DNA of 64,000 nucleotides from Euglena gracilis (lineage: Eukaryota > Euglenida > Euglenophyceae > Euglenales): assembly GCA_039621445.1 (NCBI GenBank), contig CP154955.1, positions 12,280,960 through 12,344,959 of the forward strand, given 5' to 3'. The translations under genes and the position numbers were made by a program. The notes under the pieces are model-generated. The model made no database searches and was not told the origin of the DNA. It was given only the letters and a program-made list of their open reading frames with translations. The first letter of the stretch is position 1; the number at the start of each line of letters is the position of its first letter. Of this stretch, positions 1 to 35,089 are shown piece after piece.

Positions 1-452
1 AACGATTTTCATTGTGGAGTTTTTTTCCCCACAACCCTCCGCTGCCGATGCCAGCAGACCTCCATCCCCGCGTAAACAGTGTGCGGTGCAGCTTGGTTGC
101 CATCCCCCCCCCCCCTGGTCTCCGGTCTCCCACGGTTTCGGCCGCGCTAGGCAATCGTTGCCACAGCCGTTTATTAACCGGCACTGCCGCCGCCACGGTT
201 GGCTCCCCCCTTCCCCGGGCCAGGGATTTTCTTATGCCAGGCCCCCCCTGCACACCCCCACACTACCCCGCACCCCCCACACCCACACACACCCACAGCA
301 CCCCACACCCCCCCAGGGGGGTCCAGCCAGCCAGAACCTCTTTCCTGCCGGCCGGCTGGACCCCGGGGGGGTCTTTAAGGATTCCCCCCCCCCCCCGGCT
401 GGGTCGTCAGCCGCCCCGCCCGGCGAGGCAGCGCGCCCCGGTGGCCCCGCAG
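1..452. other. GC-rich noncoding stretch with a degenerate family C fragment
   Basis: From about 221 (CAGGGATTTTCTTATGCC) to about 390 the sequence shares CCAGCCAGCCAG, GCCGGCCGGCTGGACCCC and a TTTAAGGATTCC end with the family C elements at 12895 and 59437. A loose CCCCGGGC/CCCCCGGC pair flanks it. No gene was recognised. Confidence 0.4.
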
Positions 453-512
453 GAGGTGGTGGACCACGTCCGGGCGAAGTACCAGCCGGAGGCCGCCCCG
501 CCGCCCCGGTCC
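453..512 (+). CDS. possible exon of an upstream gene
   Basis: After CCCGCAG the frame reads EVVDHVRAKYQPEAAPPPR with GC-rich codons, ending at a possible GT donor (CCCCG|GTCCGC). The composition resembles the NAT10 exons, but no family was recognised. Phase 2 would join the next segment (acceptor CTCCAG|C). Confidence 0.35.
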
Positions 513-553
513 GCCCAGCCAGGGGGCGGCCAGTGGGGGGTGGGGTGAGGGGG

Positions 554-2083
554 TCGTTGAAACACGCTGCCATGGGTTCCCTCACAACGACGGCTTTGCA
601 CACCCCCGCACCATAGTTTACCAACAAGCATGCCACACCATCTGTTTATCAGTTATCTCTCTTTGATATTCTTATCTCTCTTTAGATATAGATTTTAGAT
701 GTTTCTATCTAAGATCATCTATGTATTAATATTAGGAAACTTCTGCCATCTCCATTGAGGCGATTTTTTATAATTGATTTAATTTGGTATTGGTTAAACA
801 ACAAACAAGAGCTAGGATGGTTGGCACGGCACATGGTCTCGGCATGCATCAGCCCTCTTCCTTCCCCGTAACACAATTCGAGTTGGCACATGGGGTTCGG
901 CGAAAAGATGGTCATTTAATTGAAACGGCACGGTCAGGGAAAGTGGAGGGCGTTCCCCAACCATGTCGCCATTTACCCTGCATGATGGTGGGATTCAAAC
1001 TTGGGCCGCCGCTGGCAAGGAAAAGGGGTTCTGAATGCCCAGGTCTCCTGACTGACCACCTGCCCCATGGAGTTGGAAGATCTGGGTTGGCTGGCTGCGG
1101 AATTTCTGGTCGAATTTGACACAGACAAAAAGTCCAGTTTTTTTGCAGCCACAAAAAGCGTCTAATGTTCTGCACCGTATAAAGTGTCCTTGGTTGGTGA
1201 GCACAGGGGGGTTATTGGAACAAACAACAGAAAAAATAGTATTGTTTCCTGGTTTTCTTCCCCAGGGGGATGGCATGACGACCCCCCCCCCCAGCCCCAA
1301 AGGCACGGATGTAGACACAAGCCTCCCCTGTACATAGCCTCCACCCCAACCACCACCAGTAACCCACGTCCATTGTGCTCCCTTTTGCAGCGGTATTCCT
1401 GAAAGGTCCCCACGCATACACATTTTCATGTTCATTTCCAGATTTATGTGTGCGTGTGTATGTGTGGAGATTGTTGCATTACGTATGCGAACCTGAACTG
1501 GGGCCACATCATTGAGGGCTGCTCCGATTCATCTTCTGGAGTCGCTGGTACCAGCCAAATTGTGTTTGGATGAAGTTTTCAGGGTTCCTAGACCCTGTTC
1601 GACGTCTATTCAGTTTCATTGCAAAGACCCTCCAGGAAAGGCAAGATTAGGGTCATCGGTATTGGCCGCCCTGTAACTGTACTCCCTCCCATGTCTTTTG
1701 AACCGCCTTGCCCGATGAACAGGGGTGTCCGGAGTGTACCACTGTTTAGAGCAACACAAATGCCCATGAAACAAATGCCCAATTGGCATCCCCCGAGCCG
1801 GACCGTCCAGATTGTCATTTGAGTGTTCATTGGGCTTGGCGGGGAAGGCCAGAAGGTACGAAGTTTTCAGGACCCGGAGTTTCTCGGGTGGCAGTTCTTG
1901 AGGGGAGGAGGGTATGTACCCAAAATGGGAGGGTTTCCATCTTGGCACCTTTCAGCCAGCGTTTCTTTTGAGGGCGTGCCCAAAAATTCCTTCCCGGCTG
2001 ACAGTCCCGGCGACACACGTTTGGGAGGGCGATGTAGGGAACCGGGCGGCCGCACCGCCGCCCCGCAACGCACGATCCTCCAG
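554..2083. other. no gene recognised
   Basis: Mixed-composition DNA without a recognisable coding block. A short stretch near 980-1015 (GGGATTCAAACTTGGG) resembles a tRNA T-arm but has no supporting cloverleaf. Confidence 0.5.
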
Positions 2084-2165
2084 CTCGCAGAAGAACATCA
2101 TGACGGCGGTGCTGTCCCTCCTCAACGAACTGAATGAGGAGAGCCTCCACCATCCTATTCCTTCA
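2084..2165 (+). CDS. possible exon of an upstream gene
   Basis: It reads [20 protein letters not shown] after CTCCAG|C (or from CGCAG|AAG at 2091) and runs to a GT donor inside a GT repeat. The amphipathic Leu pattern suggests real coding sequence. The product is not recognised. Confidence 0.4.
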
Positions 2166-2197
<32 letters not shown>

Positions 2198-2345
2198 CGT
2201 GCGTGCCTGTGTGCGTGCGTGCGTGCGTGCGTGCGTTCGAGCGTGCGTGCGTGCGTGCGTCTGTGTCTGTGTCTGTGCATAGGTGGTGTTTGTCTGTGTG
2301 TAGGTGTGGTGTGTGTCTGTGTGTGTGTGTGTGTGTGTGTTGTGA
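2166..2345. repeat. GT/GTGC microsatellite
   Basis: A GT dinucleotide run is interrupted by GCGT units. It begins exactly at the putative donor of the upstream exon-like segment. Confidence 0.95.
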
Positions 2346-2630
2346 CATAGCTCCCCCCCACCACTGAGGTGACTGACTTGTCATTTCACATGTGAGTGTT
2401 CAGGCATTTCTCACTTGCACTAACTGATCGGTTTTGTATTTTTTTCATCGGTTAGAATCCAGCTTACTTCTTTCTTACTTACAGGTTTCCATATTGCAAT
2501 AGCTCCCAGCTTCTGAATTTGCTTCCTTATTTGCATGTCATTTGATACTGAGAGAGGTGGTTACCAAATCCGTGCAAGAATTTCAAAATGACTGTGGAGG
2601 GGAATCGGGGGTCGCTGTGCAATGGGATGG

Positions 2631-2682
2631 CCCGGACATCCTCCACCAGGAGATCTCGGAGCGCCTGGGCCTTTCCTCCTGA
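2631..2682 (+). CDS. possible last exon of an upstream gene
   Basis: The frame DILHQEISERLGLSS ends at TGA (2680-2682) in an otherwise gene-poor stretch. It could be the C-terminus of the gene suggested by the two upstream segments. A clear acceptor in the right phase was not established. Confidence 0.25.
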
Positions 2683-5536
2683 CCGCCAACCCCCAGCTGG
2701 CCCTTCAACCCCCTCCCACCCCCACCCCCGCTCCGCCACACACCCCGGCCCTGTTGAACCCTCGCCGCCCGTTCTGTTGCCGACACCAGGGATCAGGATG
2801 GGACAGATAAAACCATTTTTTTTATTATTATTTCGAGTCCAAGGTAGATTTTAAAAGTTTTCTATTTTTTGGAAAGCTGCCAATTTGCAAGTTTGAAAAA
2901 GGTAATTGCAATGGTGTGGCAGTTAAGGGTTTCTTCCATCTGGCTTTTTTGTGCATACGTTTGCATTTGCAGGTGGGTTACAAGAAAAAGAATCGGATAT
3001 TGTTTGTTTGGTCTTTTGAGATCATCGTTTGGAATGAATCGTTTTGCAAAAAAGTAAAGTCAAATCCTTCAAAACGAAGAAATTCTGAGTTAATTTGGGC
3101 ACCCAGGCAGTATTTTTTTGTTTTAGCAGAAAAGTGTGCCTCTATGAAAATGTGTGCTATCCCAGAGGGCGATGGTGGCGTGGTATCTGTCTCCTCTGAC
3201 GAAACGAATAAAACCAAAAAATCAGATTTGATGGTCTGCCGCAGTCTCAACTGCCCCCCCCCCACATGATGCAGTTATATCTCCAAAGAACATTCAGTGT
3301 ACGCCCTCTGAGTCCCCTCCCCACACCTTTTCCAGTGAGGATGAAGGGGTAATTGGCTCGAACCCCCCGCTCCAATGTGATCATGATCCATTTTTTAAAA
3401 AAAAAACATGTGAATATAATAATGATAAATATGATATACAAAGTAATTATATAACATGATACATAAAGGAAATAGTAAATATACAAATATGATATATTAA
3501 GTAAACATGATATACAAAACAAATATGATGTATAACATAAATATGATGTGTAAAATAAAAATAAAATAAAATAAATATGTTGTATAAATTAAATATGATA
3601 TGTAAAAATAGTTTAATTAATAAAAAATATTTGAGAACGCTCCTCTTGCCCAAATGGAGCTCTGGCTCCTCCCCCACACCCATCCCATCCATCAAGCGTC
3701 CTCGACCGCCTGGTGGCTCACCATCCCCTCCTTCCTTCCTCAATGCTGGGCCGCCACTCCTCCCTTTGGACTTCTCCGTAGTAGACCCCTCAGTTATGTG
3801 CGGCTGCCTGATCAGTGTTTTCCGGAATGAAAAATGCATACCCCATGCCCTTGGCAAAATACCCTGTAAGCATGCTCGTGCAAGTGGTTCCCACCCATTT
3901 TGCTGCATGTGTTTGAGGTTTGGCTGGATTTGGGCCCATGGGTTGCAGTCTTCGACTCAGGTTTTCCGAACAACACACCCCATACCAGAGCCTTTTGAGG
4001 CGCAACTCAAGCCATATGGCGCCATAGCTTTGGTGCATGCATGGCCTGTCAGTGCCTTGTGGGCAACACTGCATAGTTTGTTGTCCTGCCGCTGGCTAAC
4101 CGCTTTCCCATCGCCTTCGGCTGCACTCCTAATGACGATTTTCCACAGCACCGCTTCACTGCCCCCCCCCCCCAACCCTGAACTGCAACCCCTGACACCC
4201 AGACGTCCTCCCAGAACCATCGCCGTCGAGATGCATGTTGAAGGCATTGCTGTGTCCGGTGGGGGGGGCACTCCACTTTTGGGGCAGATCGTGTCACCCA
4301 ACCCATGGCAATGGATTGATGGGAGTGTGGATGTGGTGGCTTCCACCACATCCACATAAGAGAGCATGGGAGTGGCTTTCTGACGGGTTGTGGGACAGGG
4401 TATTTCAAGAAACCACGCATCAAAGAATTAAGTGCAAGTGTAAAGGAAAAAAAATTTAGAAAGCAATGCAAAACGAATACGCTGCACTACATTACACCAC
4501 ACTACACACATTACACTGTTCGGCTAAAATGGCCAACATGGTGGAAATTAGCCCAAAATGTCCACTTTCGCGGAGTTACTGCCACCACAGCCAACGTTGA
4601 CAGGAGTATCCACCATGTGTCGTCCAAAGGTGGGGTTAAAGCAGGAAGGCACAAATGTGCTTTTTTTGCGGGTTTTTTGTGTGTTTTCCGATTTTGGCAA
4701 TATTTGCGAGGTTTTTTTTTGCATTTTTTTGTGCGTTTTGCGGTTTTTTTCCAGCGATTTTTGGATTTTTGCTGGAGAAAATTTTGACTCTAAAATTTTT
4801 TCCTCGGTTTGGCCCCATTTTCCCCCGAGACCAAAAGTTTGTCAATTTTTTTCTTTTTTTTCCATTTTTTTTGATGAATATAAATCTTTTTTCTGCAAAA
4901 TGGAGAATTTTCTCCAGCAGAGCCAATTTTGTTCTAATTTTTTTCCTAAGTCCTCTCCAGCAAAAAAGTGTGCATCCCCGGGGGAGCTCCTGAAGGCTTT
5001 TATATGCTATTTGCGTTTCTTTTTGTTTTTTTTTTGCATGAATTTGCGTTTATTTGCGTCGCGATTTTGAGGGTCCATGCCCCATCCCCCCCCCCCCGGT
5101 CAAAGGCTACCCACCACAGGTATGGACCTCCTCCTCCTCTTTCCAGGGCTGGAATTGGTTTAGAATTTCATAGGGGGCACAAATTGCGAAATTTAGCTGT
5201 ATCATTAATTTTTCATACACCTCCAATTTTATAGGAAATGCCCAACCCTAAGCCGAAAGCCTCTGCCAGCCCAGGGGCTGTGGTGATGGTGTGTGCACAC
5301 CGGCACGGCCCTGCACTGCTGGTGCATACCCTGCATACATAAATAATACATAAATGAATAAATACATAAATACTTTTTGTTTCCTGTTGGAATTTTTTAA
5401 CGAAAGGGAATTTAAAGAATTTTTTTATAGAAAATAAACAGCTTAGCCTCTTTGGGGGTCATTTGGAACCCTCAAGGTGACGCCACGGGAAACTTTCTCC
5501 TCTCCTCCGTCGCCCTTCACAGCCCTCCGTGCCTCA
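2683..5536. other. gene-poor DNA before NAT10
   Basis: It contains an AT-rich stretch (about 3385-3620) and a T-rich stretch (about 4655-5060) of TTTTTGC-like runs. No coding block was recognised and no NAT10 promoter element could be named. Confidence 0.5.
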
Positions 5537-28786
<23,250 letters not shown>

Positions 28787-29870
28787 CCCTCCTCCCCCAA
28801 CCACACCCACTTTTCCCCCGCACCCCATCGCCCTGCATCATATGCCACTGCACCTCGTGTCCCTCCTCCGGGCGAGAGCCCTCAGCCCCCTCTCCTTGTT
28901 TTGGTGTTTTGACCATGTCTCATGGAGACACGTCGCGTGTTGTGCGCAGAACGTTTGGTGCGCGCGCGTGCCACGAGCGGAATGTACCCACGGTGGTCGC
29001 AAGTGAACGGTTGGGGACATATGGTGCAGAAGCGATCCGATCAGGAGCTGACATGGAATTTCGTCCAAACCCGCCGATCCCAACCCTAAACCTGGGATGC
29101 AGGGAAAGTGCCAGTGAAAACTCCACCCAGAGGTTGCTTCATGTTGGTGACCCTGAAAAGAGGGGGTCCCCCCTGGGTCCTTAAAAAGCTTGATCCCATC
29201 CCAAAGCATGATTTGCATTCGCCGGAATCAGCATTCTCTGGATTGGCTGAATATTGGAGAACAAATGCACCTCCCTTTTTGGACAGTTTTTATACTGGCA
29301 ACATTTGGTAGTCCAAGCCTTATCTGCATCAATGATGCTCCTCCAACCCTGAGCGATTTGCATCATCATTGCCTCTGGCTGCATCAGCCCACATGGGAGG
29401 TCCGCAGAACTCTAAAGAGGCGTATGGTGGGGAATTGTCTCATTTGTGTTCTTTCCTCCGTGGAACTGTTTCACTCAAAAATCATTTTCAAAAACGTACC
29501 ACGAGCATTTAACCAGGGCAGGGGGGATGCGCAAGCAAATTTTTTCTCTTCTGGCCTGGCGCTGTTGTTCGCCTCTGGCCCTTTTGTCTGTGTACGTGGA
29601 GGTGGCCGGAGCATAGCAATACTTACCTTGTTTACGACGCCGGCCACCAAGTGCCCGCCAGGCACATGCTCCACTTTAGTTGGGGGGGGGTCTCCTTCAC
29701 CGTGACGACGCACCGGTTACTCCAGTCCACGACCCCAGCAGGTGTGGTTCCCCCCCCTCCCAGAAGAGGCAACTATGGTCACGTCCCATTCTGGTGCTAG
29801 TGGCGGCTTTGGTTGGCTCTGGCCGGCAACAGTCGACCATGGGTATGCCAATAAAAAAGGTCATCGATGC
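28787..29870. other. no gene recognised downstream of NAT10
   Basis: Mixed-composition DNA. No polyadenylation signal of the AATAAA type was seen close to the NAT10 stop, and no further exons of a known family. Confidence 0.5.
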
Positions 29871-29875
29871 TCATA

Positions 29876-30580
29876 CACTCCCAAGCACTTTTGCCCAGTT
29901 TGGCCATTTTTGCCAAATTCTGCCCACTTTTGGCTGATTTTGACTGCCTTTGGGCTGGTTTTGGTCACATCTGTTTTTGGCCACTTCTGGCTGCTTCCTC
30001 CGGTTGCATTTTTGGCTTCTGTTGGCCACTGTTGCCCACACTTTTGATTGTGTTTGCCCACGCCTTGCCCCCCCTTCAGGCTACTTCTGCTGCTGTTTTG
30101 GCTACTTTTGACCACTTCTGGATGCTTTTTGGGGGGGGGGCATTTTTGCCCACTTTTGGCTGCTTTTGCTTTTGGCTACTCTCTGTCCACTTTAGGCCGC
30201 TGTATTTTCGGAACCCCCATCGCCGACCAGGGCCGATCAGGGCCGACTGTGCCTTTGTTGGAAAATTATGTCCCAAGCGGACCAAAATGGCCAAAAGCGG
30301 CAAAAAGTGGGTAAAATTGGGCAAAGGTGGCCAAAAGTCGTCAAAGGAGGCCAAAAAGCAATCAGAGACAGTCAAGAGCAGTCATCCCACAGTAGCCAAA
30401 AGCCAGAAGTGGCCAAAAGTGGCAAAAAAATCACAAAAAAAACACCACATGCCAAAAAGCAGCGGAAAGAGCCCAATGTGACAAAAAAAAGTGGCCAAAA
30501 GTGCGTAAGCGTGGCCAAAAGAGGAATTAAAAGCGGCCAAAATAGCCAAAAGGCATCATCGACGGCTCTGATCCGCCATC
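29876..30580. repeat. fold-back repeat E, copy 1
   Basis: The left half is made of TTTTGGCCACTTTTGGCTGC-like units. The right half (from about 30280) is made of the inverse GGCCAAAAGTGGCCAAAA units. Together they form an imperfect fold-back of about 650 bp. The centre has CGACCAGGGCCGATCAGGGC, which recurs as CAACCAGGGCTGACCAGGGC near 52830. Confidence 0.75.
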
Positions 30581-31030
30581 AGTGCTTGCTCCTGAGAGGG
30601 GGGGGGGGGCACTTGGACTTCAACAAGTTAAATTTGGGACAGCTGCAGTCCAGCCCCCCCCCCCCGGCCCGGGGGACACTGCAAACCCTTAAGCAGAAGC
30701 TCAATCCCCATCCTCTGTGCGAGACACCCCAAAGGACCCCGGACCCACCCACCCCCCAGCAGGGAGTTTTCCCAATTAAACGGCAGCCTGCCCCACACAG
30801 GTCCACCCACCCACCCATATGAGAGGGGGCCCCTACAGCAGCAGCACACCGCTGGGCGCAGTGCAGTGCCCCACCCGGGTGGGCGACCCGAGGCGTGGGA
30901 GGGGGGAAAGGTATGAGGGGTGGAGGTCCAGACTGGGGGCAGCCCAGGCGGCGCAAGCCGCGGAGTGGGCAGCCGCCACACTGCCAGCGCCGGAACCGTT
31001 TTTCCGCAAGGTCACTGTTAATACTGCAAC

Positions 31031-31307
31031 CAGGGTATGTTTTAAGACCGGGTGGTCCTCCCACCCACCCACCTCCCGGGGTCCCCCCCAGGGGGTCCCG
31101 GGGGACCCATTCAATTTCCCCCCCAAAAAATCGCCAAAATCGCCAAAAAATGCTAAAAATAGCACCTTTTCAAAAAAATTTGGCGCCTTCGGCACCAAAA
31201 AGTATATCCCCCCCTGGGGGGGCCCCCCCCCCCCGGGGGGAGGGGCTCGGCCAGACCCACCCACCCTATCCCCCCCGGGGGTCCAAGACTTAAAAAAAAA
31301 AACCCTG
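31031..31307. mobile_element. family A MITE, copy 2
   Basis: The ends are CAGGGTATGTTTTAAGACC and GACTTAAAAAAAAAAACCCTG-like. Perfect 8-bp duplications ACTGCAAC lie at 31023-31030 and 31308-31315. The centre carries TTTGGCGCCTTCGGCACC and facing C/G blocks. No coding. Confidence 0.92.
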
Positions 31308-31975
31308 ACTGCAACCCGAGAGACACCCACTGGACACTCTCCTGGGAATGGCTGAGATGAAGCTCGGTCCAGTCTGGGCCAGCAGGGCACTGGTGGGCGC
31401 GAAATGGTGCAAATGCCGCGATGAATTTCCTGTGATCTGTGCTTCCTGGGGTTGAGTACACAGCAGACCCCCCGAAACAGTAGGAAGGGACCATACTCCA
31501 ACTGAACACACAGGACGGAGGCCAACCCCCCATCCTGCATCAGCTCCCTCTACCCTTCCGCTGGAGGCCAATAATAATAAGTCTAAAAATGGGGGAGGCC
31601 AAGAGTTCAGGCCAAGAGACAATTTTTGGGGCGTAAAATTTCCATGTGAGGAGGCGGGGGCAAGATCCCTAGGGGGGGGGGGGGGCCAGGGGGGGAGGGA
31701 GGGGGATGTGATGACCCCCTACAGAATGGACGGCCCACCCCCTCCTGCCCTGAACAAGATGGCTGGCCTGCCTGGGCTGGGCGGGTGCTGAGTGGCAGGG
31801 AGCCAGGCAGCCCCCTGGAGCAAAGGTAAAGCAGGGCCGGTGGTGCCCTGGTGGGGGAGCAGGGCGTCGCATAACGACCCCAAAGGGGTTCGGCTGAGAG
31901 GATGCATCCTTTGGGCTGACTGGAGAATGGCTGCTGGCTGACCTAGGGCAAGGTCCCCCAGCTGTCCGGCAGTCG

Positions 31976-32120
31976 AACACACACACACACCACACAACAC
32001 ACACACACCCACACACACCACACACAACACACACACCCCACACACCACACACACACACACACAACACACACAGACACACACACACACACACACACCCAAC
32101 ACACACACACACCACACATG

Positions 32121-32183
<63 letters not shown>

Positions 32184-32195
32184 ACACAACACACA

Positions 32196-32237
<42 letters not shown>

Positions 32238-32238
32238 A
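31976..32238. repeat. CA microsatellite
   Basis: CA run with CAACA and CACCACA interruptions. Confidence 0.97.
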
Positions 32239-32677
32239 CATATACAAGAACGGCGCAAAACCGGCAAGTGTGCTAAACTTTGATTCGGGGTCAAAAAAAA
32301 AGAGGAAGGCGGGCAATTGTGTGCCTGTTTTTGCCCATTTTCGACATTTTGATTCTGGTACTTTACCAAGCAATCTGTTTCAACCCAGACACCCTTCAGG
32401 TGATTTGATTTTATCGACAGAGGGGGGTTGGAAACAGCTTTAGCTGGCTTGGACCCCCCCCAGCGGGCCCCCTCTGGCTTTTGCGACGCTCTAATAAGGA
32501 ATCCACAGCAACCGGGTTTATAGCAGCCAGACAGGATCACTGGCAGCACCGTTCAATCCGATCGCAGCACAGTTCAACAGTTCAACTCGATCACTCGCGC
32601 CGCTGCGCTTCGCTCATGGGGGCTCTCCTTCCGTCATCGAGAAAAACTGACGACCTCATCAATTGCACACAGGCACA

Positions 32678-32721
32678 CAACACACACACACGCGCGCGCG
32701 CACGCACACATACACGCAAGT

Positions 32722-32794
<73 letters not shown>
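32678..32794. repeat. CA microsatellite
   Basis: CA run with a CGCGCG patch at its start. It is followed by TATACGTATG-type alternating sequence. Confidence 0.97.
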
Positions 32795-32797
<3 letters not shown>

Positions 32798-33488
32798 TTA
32801 TAATATGCATACATGTACACACGTATATACGTATGAATACACATATATGTATACATTGGAAAAATGTATATTTGTAAAGGCAAAATACAGGGGCTGCACA
32901 TTGTGTCGGGAGTGTTCTGAGAAAGTGCACTGTGTTCCAAGCAACTGATTGTTTTCTGCATAAGTCATAACGGAGAGGTGAAACAGGGTGACTTGATTCC
33001 ATCGACAGGGGGTGGAAAAACTGGCTGGCTGCTGGCTGACAGACTGGCTTGCCCCCCCCCCCCCGGTGGGTCTGGTCTGGCAGTCCAGATCAGGATACGT
33101 ATTGATCTGCATGATGCTATTTCTCAAATCAGGCAGGAGGCTGGACGGGTGGTTGGGACATAACCATGCTGAAGGGATTCTGGATTGTAACAAAAAATTT
33201 TGCCTCACAAAATACTTGAATCAAAAAAAATGATGCATGGTGAGGGGATCATCTGATGATCACGGGGAGGATGACGTTACCATAAATATGGAGTCCTTCT
33301 TCGAAGGGGGGGGGGCAAGAGGATTGGGGTAGGGGCTGCTGTGGTTGGTCCAGACCACCGACGAAGTGGGAGTGGGGGGGAGGCCAGGTAGGGTGGAAGC
33401 ATGAGGATGAATAGTCTACTACCGCATGGTGCAGCATATGATTTATGACGATTAGGCGGGTCATCGGTGGGGTGGGGAGGCTTTGGGG

Positions 33489-33845
33489 CATGCAATTTTT
33501 ACCGACCCCTGGGGGGGGGAGGGGGGGGTCACTCCACTTTTTGAAAAACCAGTCAGTCACTTTTTTTTTGGGAAGCCAGTCAGTCACTACCCCCCCCCCG
33601 GAGGGGGGGTCGGCCACTCAGAAAAACGGCCACTTTCCAGTCACTTTAGGCCATTTTAGGCCAAAAAAATTTTCCGGCGCCTTTGGCGCCGGGGTCACTC
33701 AAGCCACTTTTGCCCACCCCTGGCCGATCCCCCCCGGGGGGGGGGGGGAGGGGGTCCGGGCCCAAAACCAGTCAGTCACTCTGAAAAAATCATTCAGTCA
33801 CCCCCAAGGGGGGGGGGGGGGGGACAGTGCTTAAAAAATTGTCTG
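33489..33845. mobile_element. family B MITE, copy 2
   Basis: The ends are CATGCAATTTTTACCGACC and CAGTGCTTAAAAAATTGTCTG-like. Perfect 8-bp duplications CTTTGGGG lie at 33481-33488 and 33846-33853. The interior has several ACCAGTCAGTCACT motifs, GGCCACTTT, a central GGCGCCTTTGGCGCC hairpin and facing C/G runs. It is about 85-90 percent collinear by eye with 44321-44686. Confidence 0.93.
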
Positions 33846-33988
33846 CTTTGGGGAGGTGCAAGGGCTGCTGCAGTGGTGGGGTTCGGGGCGAGCGTCAGAA
33901 ATTGGGCTGACAGACACCACCGCTGCCGCCGCCGCCGCCACCACCAATCATCAAAAACCCACCCACCCACCACCCACGACCCCCCCCC

Positions 33989-34308
33989 CTTAGTTGCACT
34001 AAGGCTTCTTGTCTGTTTATGCCGGCGCTAACTTCGCTTCTGGCCCAGTTTGCTGTGTGGTGAGTGGCCAGGTACCCCTTACTCTAGTGCTCTTTTGTTG
34101 CTCCCCCTGGCCGGGTGAGCAACTCTGGTGTAATTCCAGCGCTGTAGGGACATACACTCACCTTGTGTGGTTGGTGTGGTTCCCGTGGGTGGGTCTACAC
34201 CCTTGCGCCCCAGTGCTGCTCTTGCCTCCTGCCCTCTTCCCACTTTTCTGTGTGTGGGGGATGCATGGTGTGGGCACAACGCCATGACTTGAAAAATTCC
34301 AGTGTGGC
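33989..34308. repeat. 310-bp dispersed repeat G, copy 1
   Basis: It starts TTAGTTGCACTAAGGCTTC, includes CTGGCCGGGTGAGCAACTC, and ends CATGACTTGAAAAATTCC. It is nearly identical to 38783-39097 inside the fold-back element. No coding identity was recognised. Confidence 0.93.
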
Positions 34309-34975
34309 CCCCCGCCCCCCCCCCCCCCCGGGGGGTCAACCACAAACCCACCAAAAATCTAGCCAAAATCGGCCAACCGCCGAAATTCTGCTCCGGCCTT
34401 CAGGGGGGAAACCTAACCCATGGGTCAGCCCCCCCGGGGTGGTCCAAAGGCCCCAACCCACCCACCCACCCACTCTCGAACGCCCACCCACCCCCGGGGG
34501 GTCACACAAGTGTTAAGTGAATCTGTGCCACCAATGACTCCCTTGACGACCAACTCCTTTCTATCCAAAGCCTGGGTAGGACAAATGGCACCCGCCTCGA
34601 CACCTCGTATGGTGTGCCGTGCACACAACAGAATGGCTGGGGTCCCAACCCCGAGCCTACAGACCAAGCAGGAAGCAGGGACTTCGGCCACAGAAGCAGC
34701 TGTTTTCCAGCCAGCCTGAAATTACCCATCCCCTGAGCTGGAACCCCCTCCCATGCTAAGCAATGCCCTGTTTGAGTTATTAATTATTCTTGTGTGACCC
34801 CCAGCAGCACCCACACCCACTGACACGTGGACGGACCCTGTGTTGACCCCTGTTTGCTGAAACAAGAATGTTATCGCTAAGCGAGAAAAGGAATTGGACA
34901 GGTGGATTGGAGATGGCAACACCGACTTCATCGCCTTCGCATCGTTGCCTTTGTTCTGCTGTCCACATTTCACAG

Positions 34976-35089
34976 GTGTTCTTCCAAAACCTCCGTGCCA
35001 CGGCTCTGATCAAGGCAACCATCCACCAGGAGGACATTTTTGAGCATGCCCCGGAGTGTTATCACCGGCCCAGGCCCTTTCCACACTAG
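34976..35089 (+). CDS. possible terminal exon, product unknown
   Basis: After TTTCACAG the frame reads VFFQNLRATALIKATIHQED then IFEHAPECYHRPRPFPH and TAG. The sequence looks protein-like, but no family was recognised and no neighbouring exon was found. Confidence 0.25.
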   Translation: MFFQNLRATALIKATIHQEDIFEHAPECYHRPRPFPH

